Below are positions 1 to 5,616 of a stretch of DNA of 5,616 nt, in pieces. Each line of letters starts with the position of its first letter. Position 1 is the stretch's first letter. Source of the stretch: an uncultured Planctomycetaceae bacterium (lineage in GTDB: Bacteria > Planctomycetota > Planctomycetia > Planctomycetales > Planctomycetaceae). Made by a program: the position numbers and the translations under genes. Location of the stretch: positions 1-5,616 of the forward strand of contig CAIJTL010001032.1 in assembly GCA_903823545.1 (NCBI GenBank), in the 5' to 3' direction. The notes under the pieces are model-generated. The model saw only the letters and a program-made list of their open reading frames with translations, did no database searches and had not been told where the DNA came from.

Positions 1-1073
1 GATTCATGAACTTTCGCGAGTACTCGCATCTTGTTTGGATCTGGCAGACGAATGAGCAACTGTCGTTCGCGGACTGGCGTTCCTTCCGCGATCAACATTT
101 CGCCGTTCGTCCGGCCGCGATTCGCGTCATTCGCATACACAACTTGTCCGGCTGTCGGAGCATGAATGACGCACTTGACGATCTGCTCTTCGATTTCTTT
201 CAAGCGTTGTTTGTCGAGCTGCCAAGTTTTCTGTTTGGCATCTAACTTCGCGCGACTCGTTTGAATGTCCGCTTTTAACTGCGTGAGCATTTTCTTTTTC
301 GTGAAATTGCGCAGCACATCGAGCTTGGTCTGAGAAACATCGAGCTCTTTCTCTGCCTTCTCGACTGCGAACTTGTCGGCTTCGATTTGCACGTCAGAAA
401 CATAACCACGTTCCGCCAGTTTGCGGCTGAAAGTGAGATATTCTTCGGCGCGGCGCATGTTTTCGTTAGCGACTTTCAACGCACCTTCCAGTGTTTCTTC
501 CTGCTCACGAAACGTTCCTTGCTCGTATTCGCTCAATGCTAACTGGGCGTTACTCAGTGCGGCTTCCGCTTCGATTGCCTGAGACTCGCTTCCACTGCAC
601 GTGATCTGCTGCTGAGTGAGTTCTGTCTTCAATGCGGAATCATCGAGTCGCACGAGGAAGTCCCCTTCCTTAACGCGAGTTCCTTCCGGCACGATCTCCA
701 AAATGTTCGTGCCAGCCGAATTTCGCGAGCGAACTTCGCAGCGGACTTCGACGCTACTCGAACTTTCAATTTCGCCTTGTTCGAGAACACGGTTGATAAA
801 CGGTCCCTGTGTCACTTCTGCCGTCAAAACATTTGGGGCCGATTCGCTACTGAAATAGTCCGGCAGGATTTTCCAGGCAGCGGCCAGTGGAGCAGTGATT
901 CCAACCAATGCGATTACGGTGGCCCAGGCGGACCAGCCGCCGCGATGGCGATGATTCAGCAATGTGTCGTTAATCACGAATCGTGGACCAAGTAGCCGCC
1001 CGCAGTTTGCGGTACTCGACATGACCCGGTCGGGACGAACCGTTGGGCTCGATTCGGCTGGAAGGCGTCTCAT
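1..1073 (-). CDS. HlyD/MacA-like membrane fusion protein (efflux periplasmic adaptor), 3' end cut off by window edge
   Basis: This is a periplasmic adaptor that would join an inner-membrane pump to the TolC-like channel encoded just upstream on the same strand. The frame is open from an ATG at 1073 to the left edge (357 codons). Numbering from that ATG, a short basic cytoplasmic N-terminus is followed by one membrane anchor at about 47-70. The first lipoyl half-motif is at about 101-147 (ILEIVPEGTRVKEGDFLVRL at 124-143). A long helical hairpin rich in E, K, Q and A spans about 148-298. The second lipoyl half is at 301-313 (CVIHAPTAGQVVY), and a beta-barrel segment starts near 335 (RERQLLIRLPDPNKM). 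The order lipoyl-hairpin-lipoyl-barrel defines the family. The barrel and membrane-proximal domains lie outside the window. The start is uncertain: an in-frame ATG at 1022 would remove 17 residues, and neither start has a Shine-Dalgarno sequence. The transported substrate cannot be inferred. Confidence 0.9.
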   Translation of the reverse strand, partial: MRRLPAESSPTVRPDRVMSSTANCGRLLGPRFVINDTLLNHRHRGGWSAWATVIALVGITAPLAAAWKILPDYFSSESAPNVLTAEVTQGPFINRVLEQGEIESSSSVEVRCEVRSRNSAGTNILEIVPEGTRVKEGDFLVRLDDSALKTELTQQQITCSGSESQAIEAEAALSNAQLALSEYEQGTFREQEETLEGALKVANENMRRAEEYLTFSRKLAERGYVSDVQIEADKFAVEKAEKELDVSQTKLDVLRNFTKKKMLTQLKADIQTSRAKLDAKQKTWQLDKQRLKEIEEQIVKCVIHAPTAGQVVYANDANRGRTNGEMLIAEGTPVRERQLLIRLPDPNKMRVLAKVHE

Positions 1074-1409
1074 GTTTTTTGACTTGGCATGACCGGCGGG
1101 AGCCGGCAAGGTTTGGTGGGAGCCCGCTTCATGCGAGCCGTCGGAGGCAGATCATAGCAGCGACCGATCAGGGCCGCCTTATGAATATCGTCATCGGCGG
1201 CGGAGGATACTTCAGCCGCAACTGTCTGTCAGCCCTGCGAATGCAACTCTGCGGCCGATTGACAGTCCGGTTTTGCCGGTCGTAGACGTCGCACAACCTT
1301 CTTTTTGAGCCATGCAGCCTAACATCTTGCAGTTCATCCGTTTGTCCTGCATCTTTTTGTCAGGGTTTCAGAAAGAACTAATCAAATTGCAGAATCGTCT
1401 GTCGCCAAT
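1074..1409. other. 336-nt gap between the TolC-like gene and the adaptor gene
   Basis: No convincing gene lies here on either strand. On the minus strand, the direction of both flanking genes, I see no hairpin followed by a T-run. The only compact hairpin near the TolC end is a CCGG stem with a 5-nt loop (about 1268-1280) and no U-tract, so readthrough from the TolC-like gene into the adaptor gene is possible. The gap is wide for an operon, so a separate promoter for the adaptor gene is also possible. The left part carries the GC-rich repeat listed separately. A 46-codon minus-strand reading frame (1352 to 1212) is present but has no supporting evidence. Confidence 0.6.
1093..1127. repeat. 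GC-rich imperfect direct repeat with a small hairpin, upstream of the adaptor gene
   Basis: Two 13-nt copies, GGCGGGAGCCGGC (1095-1107) and GGTGGGAGCCCGC (1115-1127), match at 11 of 13 positions and start 20 nt apart. The first copy overlaps a hairpin with arms CCGGC (1093-1097) and GCCGG (1102-1106) around a GGGA loop. A shorter GAGCC echo follows at 1135-1139. On the minus strand the array reads as repeated GGCTC blocks just before the adaptor start at 1073. It could be a degenerate copy of a dispersed intergenic repeat or a binding-site array. The function is unknown. Confidence 0.4.
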
Positions 1410-3881
1410 TTATTGCGGCAGCGGAGGTAAATTTTGCTCACGGCTTTCGCCGGTCGTGTTTCCCACTTTCACCACCAGCGGCCCTGGGTCGATCCACAAG
1501 CCTTCTTGATTGAGCTGCATCGTTCCCATTTCAAAATCGAGCAGCACGCGGAGCACCTCAAAACTGACCCAGGCGTTGAGAACATCGTTTTGCGCATCAA
1601 GTAGGTCATTCAATGCTGAGACCAAGTCACGAGCGGCCGTTGGCGAAGCGACCGCTAGTGCCCCGGGACGCAGCGGTTCAATCAAACGCAAACGGGATTG
1701 CGTCACTTGCGAGATCGCAACCAAGACCGCCGCGCGACGCAGTTCGAAATTCACCTGGCTCAGGTCAATGATTCGCAACGTATTGCGGAGACTCTGACTG
1801 ACGCTGTCTTCAAACAGCATGTAGCTGCGACGTGCTCGCTGATAGGTGATTTGAGCTTCGCGATAATGATTCCGCTCAGCCAACCGAGTGATCGGCGTAT
1901 CGAACTGGAAACCCATCTCCAAGCGGCCTTTGTCCGGAGTGAACGCGACGGGATTGTCACCGCGAGTTCCCATCTCACCTTTGATGATCACATCCAATCC
2001 GCTTTGCAACGCGTTTCCGGTGAACTCAATCTTTCGCCATGCATCGACCAGATTTGCACGAGCATTCATCCAGTCGAGCCGATGATTGCGAGCCGTTTCG
2101 ACGGCTTGTGATTCACTGATCTCAACGGGGACCAACTCAATCCCCTCCAGTTGCACCGATGCCTGAGTCAACATTGCATCGAGCAATACGCCCGACAATT
2201 CCGTCGTGGCGCGGCGTAATGATGTACGGCTTTGTTCTGGATCGTCCCGCATCAAGTCAGCATCCACTGCTCGAATTGCGGACATGACTTTGTCGAAGCT
2301 CTCCTGATTTGCCTTCACGCGAGTTTCATGCTGATCGAGCCGACGCCGAATCTGCGCCTCATCAAAGATTTCTGGAGCGACATCGTATTTATAAAACGCC
2401 AACTGATCTCGAAGCTCTTTCAACCGAGCGGCGCGTTCCGGCCATTGCTTTTGTAATTGGTCGAGTGCGACTCGTGTCGCCTGCATTTGACTTCCGATTC
2501 TGCTTTCACAACTGAGCAACTCGCGATGCCGGTCTGGTAAGCCGATGTTCTCAACTGGCTTCGATTCCGCACGTAGCGGATCGAGGATGTCATTGACTTC
2601 TTGCAACAAGTTCGTCAGTTCCGGCGTGATTAAATTGAAGCGATCAATCAATGGATCGGTGACTTTTATTGGCACGCTTGGCGGCAGACCCAGGTTGATT
2701 TTGAAGGCATCTAGGCGACTCGCATAACCTGCTTTTGAAGTCAGCAGATTGCTCTGAGCGTTGTAGTACGCTTGCCGAGTCTGATCGACTTGCAAGCGGT
2801 TCGGCAGACGTCCTGCGACGAAGACTTCATCTAACTGTGTCACGCTGTCTCGCAATGCCGCGAGGTTAGCTTCGCGATTGCGAATCAATTGTTGCTCTTG
2901 CAGTACGCCGAGGAATCCATTGACGGGAGCTGCTCCGGCGCGACCACTCGGCAAGCCGGCCAAAACACCAAGTCCATTTTGACCGACTGGCCCCGATCGG
3001 ATTGGGCCATCACCGGGGTTTCGCCCGGCAATTACTTGCACATAGAAGCCGCGCCGATACTGCTCCATTTGTCGCACGTCGGCCAACAGAGTACGTTCCG
3101 ACTGCGTGAGTTGCTCGAGAACTCGAGCTCTTCCCGCGTACTGCAAAAGCGGTTGCATCAAAGTAAAGTTGAACTTTGAGCCTACCATCTCCACATCGTT
3201 GCCAGAGAACTGCCACACCAACGAATTCGCGATGCCAGCTACGAACTCGCCACCCGTTGCCGTGAGTTTCCTTAAGTTCGGATTCGTCTCTGTCTCCAAT
3301 GAACTCTTCGCCGCTCCGGAAGTGAGGTCTTGTCCTGAAAATCTGGCCGCGGTCGTATTCGTGGCGAAGAACTGAGTGTTGAATCGAAATCGCTCGAATG
3401 TCACATCGAGCGCGGAGAGATAAAGGTCTTCCAATTCCGTCTGGTACTCTCGCGAGTTCTTCCTTGCGACGCGAACTGAGTCGGCAAGATTGAGCACAAC
3501 GTTCCCGTTCGCATCGCGCGGTAAAGATGATTGCCACGTGCCAGCATCAACACTCGGCGCGTCGCCGTTGTCATGCCAGTGCGACCAACCTCTGTGACCG
3601 TCGACGTTGTGCATCAATTGATGCGATGTCGAATCGTCGGGAGGAAGCGGTGTGCAATCAGGATCAAAGGGGTCAAACAGACGCGAATCCGCATCTGGTG
3701 TTAGATCACCTCGATCGAAGTAACCGTTCTTCTCTGCAACAGCTTCCTGAACTTCACAGTCCGCTTGCTTTCGCCACCACGCGCGTGTGCAACCATTGCC
3801 GCACAGGATGAGCATGCTGAGGCTCAGCGTGAGCCAGGCAGTTTGGCGAATTGAGGAAAGCGTCCGCACTCGACACCACAC
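1410..3881 (-). CDS. TolC-family outer-membrane efflux protein, long planctomycete type (823 aa)
   Basis: This is the predicted outer-membrane channel of a tripartite efflux or secretion system. The first 28 residues look like a signal peptide (basic RVRTLSSIRQ, then a hydrophobic stretch at 15-27). Cys31 follows GNG, which is only a poor lipobox, so lipidation is doubtful. Residues 31-130 hold a polar segment (CTRAWWRKQAD, PLPPDDSTSH, MHNVDG) that I associate with planctomycete TolC proteins. The first OEP half runs from about 130 to 415, with helices at 130-172 and 241-284, the segment VFVAGRLPNRLQVDQTRQAY (353-372), and LGLPP at 397-401. A helical, probably coiled-coil insert occupies about 420-580. 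The second OEP half is at about 585-790, with the paired helices 660-705 and 752-790. At 823 residues it is far longer than ordinary TolC (about 450-500). The start is GTG at 3881; GTG at codon 5 (3869) is an alternative, and no ATG occurs before codon 23. The adaptor gene follows on the same strand after 336 nt. Confidence 0.92.
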   Translation of the reverse strand: MWCRVRTLSSIRQTAWLTLSLSMLILCGNGCTRAWWRKQADCEVQEAVAEKNGYFDRGDLTPDADSRLFDPFDPDCTPLPPDDSTSHQLMHNVDGHRGWSHWHDNGDAPSVDAGTWQSSLPRDANGNVVLNLADSVRVARKNSREYQTELEDLYLSALDVTFERFRFNTQFFATNTTAARFSGQDLTSGAAKSSLETETNPNLRKLTATGGEFVAGIANSLVWQFSGNDVEMVGSKFNFTLMQPLLQYAGRARVLEQLTQSERTLLADVRQMEQYRRGFYVQVIAGRNPGDGPIRSGPVGQNGLGVLAGLPSGRAGAAPVNGFLGVLQEQQLIRNREANLAALRDSVTQLDEVFVAGRLPNRLQVDQTRQAYYNAQSNLLTSKAGYASRLDAFKINLGLPPSVPIKVTDPLIDRFNLITPELTNLLQEVNDILDPLRAESKPVENIGLPDRHRELLSCESRIGSQMQATRVALDQLQKQWPERAARLKELRDQLAFYKYDVAPEIFDEAQIRRRLDQHETRVKANQESFDKVMSAIRAVDADLMRDDPEQSRTSLRRATTELSGVLLDAMLTQASVQLEGIELVPVEISESQAVETARNHRLDWMNARANLVDAWRKIEFTGNALQSGLDVIIKGEMGTRGDNPVAFTPDKGRLEMGFQFDTPITRLAERNHYREAQITYQRARRSYMLFEDSVSQSLRNTLRIIDLSQVNFELRRAAVLVAISQVTQSRLRLIEPLRPGALAVASPTAARDLVSALNDLLDAQNDVLNAWVSFEVLRVLLDFEMGTMQLNQEGLWIDPGPLVVKVGNTTGESREQNLPPLPQ

Positions 3882-4068
3882 AAGAAAGCTAAGTTTGATG
3901 GATGAACTCAGCCTTCGTCATCGGCGGATCGTCGTGTCAAAGTTTGACGGAATTCCCGGTTCGCCGAATTGGCATTTCGCTGTATTCGCCAGCTTTCGTA
4001 GAGTGCCAACAATGCCAGTTGCCGACCTGCGTTAAGCTAATCATCAATTTGAGAAACGCCTTCAACAT
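3882..4068. promoter_or_regulatory. Divergent intergenic region between the TolC-like and UvrA-like genes
   Basis: These 187 nt separate two divergently transcribed genes, so promoters for both should lie here. I could not assign a convincing -35/-10 pair on either strand. A consensus-like TTGACA reads on the minus strand (3940 to 3935) and TTGACG reads on the plus strand (3944-3949), but neither has a good -10 hexamer at the usual distance. There is no Shine-Dalgarno sequence before the GTG at 3881. Before the ATG at 4069 the nearest purine run (GAGAAA, from 4051) sits too far away to be typical. Confidence 0.55.
3936..3956. promoter_or_regulatory. Candidate operator: 13-bp palindrome abutting an 8-bp palindrome
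   Basis: GTCAAA (3936-3941) and TTTGAC (3943-3948) form perfect 6-bp inverted arms around one central G. They are followed directly by the perfect palindrome GGAATTCC (3949-3956). The 13-bp element lies 55-67 nt before the GTG of the TolC-like gene and about 120 nt before the ATG of the UvrA-like gene. Each arm reads outward as a TTGAC -35-like hexamer, so the symmetry could be an operator or simply two back-to-back promoter elements. No regulator gene is visible in the window. Confidence 0.35.
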
Positions 4069-5616
4069 ATGCAGCACGAACCCAACAACTCTGTTTCTGA
4101 CGCTGGTTTCATTCGCGTACGTGCGGCGCGTGTGCATAACTTAAAGAGCGTCGATGTTGATATTCCGAGGCAGAAACTGACGGTCATTACGGGAGTGAGC
4201 GGCAGTGGGAAGAGTTCGCTCGCATTTGACACGATTCATGCAGAGAGTCAGCGACGATATCTCGAAAGCTTGGCGGCGGAGACACGATCGCGAGTTGGGA
4301 CGTGGCAACGGCCTGACGTTGACGTGATCGACGGGTTGCCGCCAACCATCAGTGTCGGCCAGTCAGCGGGTTCGGCATCGTTGCGAAGCACATTGGCGAC
4401 GACGACAGAGATTTCGGATTACTTGCGTTTGTTGTTTGCTCGATGCGGACAGGCGCATTGTCCGAAGTGTGCAGCACCGTTGTCGGCTCGCACGTCGCAG
4501 GAAATCGTCGAACAGATTTTGTCGTGGGAATCCGGTCGCAAGGTGATGATCTTGGCGCCGCTCGTGCGAGGGCGCAAAGGGGCGCATCGCGATGTCTTTG
4601 AGTTAATCGCGAAGTCCGGCTTCGTCCGCATTCGAGTGAATGGTGAACTGCTCGAAGCGGCTCAACCGCCGACATTGGCAAAGGGGAAGAGCCACACGAT
4701 TGAAGCAATCGTCGATCGCATTGTGGTGAAAGAAGGATTGGAAACTCGCTTGCGCGAGTCGGTTGAGTTGGCATTGAAGCATGGCAATGGCACGTGTGTG
4801 CTGTGCGTGCAGTCGGGCAATGATTGGGTAGATCACGCCTACAGCAGCCGCTTTGCCTGTGCCGATTGCGGAGTCAGTTTTGTTGAACTCGAGCCGCGCT
4901 CGTTGAGCTTCAACAGCCCGCACGGTGCGTGTTTGGCTTGTCGCGGTTTGGGTGTCGTTGTCGGAGCCGACGAGGGAGATCACGAAACGATCGCCGCTCG
5001 TCAAAGCGAACGACAGCAGCTATGTCCTGATTGCGTCGGTTCGCGAGTGAACGAATTCGCTCGGCACGTTTCGTTTCGCGAACAGACTTTGCCGAGGTTC
5101 TTGTCACAAACTGTCTGCGAAGCTGCCGAGACCGTGCGACAATGGGGTTCAACCGACGGCAATACGCTCAGCGAGGCGACGCAACGCGTTCTCGAACGCA
5201 CGCTCCCGCCGTTGCAGAGTCGGTTGGATTTTTTGATTCGAGTCGGCGCGGACTATCTCTCGCTCGATCGACCAACACGAACACTCTCTGGTGGCGAATT
5301 TCAACGAGCCCGACTTGCCGCATGTCTCGGCTCAGGAATCGTCGGAGCGTGTTATGTCCTCGACGAACCGACGGTCGGGCTGCATTCCAAAGACACGGCG
5401 GCGATGACCAGAACGCTGTTCGATTTGCGCGATCAAGGCAATACCGTCATCGTCGTCGAACACGATCCCGACGTGATGAGGCGAGCCGACTATTTGATCG
5501 ACCTTGGCCCCGGTGCCGGAGCCGACGGTGGACAAGTCGTTTCGCAAGGAACACCGACGGAGGTCGCGCACGACGAACGCTCGGTAACGGGCAGGTTCCT
5601 GCATGTTCCGACCACC
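4069..5616 (+). CDS. UvrA-family ABC ATPase (excinuclease subunit A-like) lacking most of the insertion domain, 3' end cut off by window edge
   Basis: UvrA proteins recognise DNA lesions in nucleotide excision repair and load UvrB. This frame is open from the ATG at 4069 to the right edge (516 codons) and covers the first ABC module. Walker A is GVSGSGKSS at 42-50 (Lys48). The UvrB-binding domain is recognisable at about 131-248 (HCPKC at 130-134, ILAPLVRGRKGAHR at 161-174, IVDRIVV at 214-220). The zinc module has UvrA spacing CX2CX20CX2C (Cys264, Cys267, Cys288, Cys291). The signature is LSGGEFQRARLA at 406-417, Walker B is CYVLDEPTVGLH at 428-439 (Asp432, Glu433), and the H-loop is VEHD with His465. 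Only 27 residues separate Cys291 from the next CPDC (Cys319), where canonical UvrA has a domain of about 110 residues. The stretch after Walker A is also diverged (AAETRSRV for the usual SAYARQFL type, and QSAGSASLRST for QKTTxxNPRST). An in-frame TAA at 4033 with no start before 4069 fixes the N-terminus. The second ABC module should follow beyond the window. It may be a paralogue, not the housekeeping uvrA, so no symbol is given. Confidence 0.9.
   Translation, partial: MQHEPNNSVSDAGFIRVRAARVHNLKSVDVDIPRQKLTVITGVSGSGKSSLAFDTIHAESQRRYLESLAAETRSRVGTWQRPDVDVIDGLPPTISVGQSAGSASLRSTLATTTEISDYLRLLFARCGQAHCPKCAAPLSARTSQEIVEQILSWESGRKVMILAPLVRGRKGAHRDVFELIAKSGFVRIRVNGELLEAAQPPTLAKGKSHTIEAIVDRIVVKEGLETRLRESVELALKHGNGTCVLCVQSGNDWVDHAYSSRFACADCGVSFVELEPRSLSFNSPHGACLACRGLGVVVGADEGDHETIAARQSERQQLCPDCVGSRVNEFARHVSFREQTLPRFLSQTVCEAAETVRQWGSTDGNTLSEATQRVLERTLPPLQSRLDFLIRVGADYLSLDRPTRTLSGGEFQRARLAACLGSGIVGACYVLDEPTVGLHSKDTAAMTRTLFDLRDQGNTVIVVEHDPDVMRRADYLIDLGPGAGADGGQVVSQGTPTEVAHDERSVTGRFLHVPTT

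Noticed and set aside
616..995. Plus-strand reading frames of about 70-80 codons in the first kilobase
   Set aside because: The minus strand carries a continuous adaptor frame with anchor, lipoyl halves and hairpin across the whole region, so these are shadows.
1268..1280. CCGG-TTTTG-CCGG hairpin as a terminator for the TolC-like gene
   Set aside because: The stem is only 4 bp and no U-tract follows on the minus strand.
1043..1285. 80-codon plus-strand frame spanning the adaptor 5' end and the gap
   Set aside because: It begins antisense to the adaptor N-terminus, runs through the GC-rich repeat and has no protein-like features.
1212..1352. 46-codon minus-strand frame in the gap (begins MQDKRMNCKMLGC)
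   Set aside because: It has an ATG and a stop but no ribosome binding site, hydrophobic segment or recognisable family. One chance frame of this size is expected in 336 nt. Conservation in relatives would reopen it.
1698..2111. 137-codon plus-strand reading frame opposite the TolC-like gene
   Set aside because: It lies antisense to the C-terminal OEP helices of the TolC-like protein, with no domain or start signal of its own.
3010..3537. 175-codon minus-strand reading frame inside the TolC-like gene
   Set aside because: It is a second frame on the strand of a well-supported gene, with an arginine- and cysteine-rich composition and no recognisable motif. The TolC frame explains the region.
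3969..4009. TTGGCA (3969-3974) and TGCCAA (4004-4009) as an inverted repeat
   Set aside because: The arms are only 6 bp with a 29-nt spacer, which is expected by chance in this stretch.
4349..4774. 141-codon minus-strand reading frame opposite the UvrA-like gene (similarly 4603-5004)
   Set aside because: It lies antisense to a region encoding the clear UvrB-binding domain and zinc module. Its composition is that of an antisense shadow and it has no motifs.

Overview
The window looks like chromosomal DNA from a planctomycete of the Pirellulales/Rhodopirellula type. The evidence is protein style: a TolC-family protein with a long planctomycete-type N-terminal segment and mid-protein insert, and a membrane fusion protein of the matching subfamily. 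Moderate GC (a little over 50% by eye) and the absence of Shine-Dalgarno sequences before any of the three genes fit this. The assignment is by recognition, not by database search.

Layout. Positions 1-1073 (minus strand) hold the N-terminal ~357 codons of an HlyD/MacA-like periplasmic adaptor whose 3' end lies beyond the left edge. Positions 1074-1409 are a 336-nt gap with no convincing gene; its left part carries a small GC-rich imperfect repeat. Positions 1410-3881 (minus) hold a complete 823-codon TolC-like outer-membrane efflux protein starting at GTG. Positions 3882-4068 are a short divergent intergenic region with a 13-bp operator-like palindrome. Positions 4069-5616 (plus) hold the first 516 codons of a UvrA-family ABC ATPase that runs off the right edge.

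Function. The TolC-like protein is transcribed first, followed on the same strand by the adaptor. Together they would form the outer-membrane channel and periplasmic bridge of a tripartite efflux or secretion system; the inner-membrane pump is expected beyond the left edge but is not visible. The UvrA-like gene is divergent. It keeps its Walker A, LSGGE, Walker B and H-loop motifs, its zinc module and its UvrB-binding domain, but nearly all of the DNA-contacting insertion domain of canonical UvrA is missing. No mobile element, RNA gene or CRISPR array was seen.
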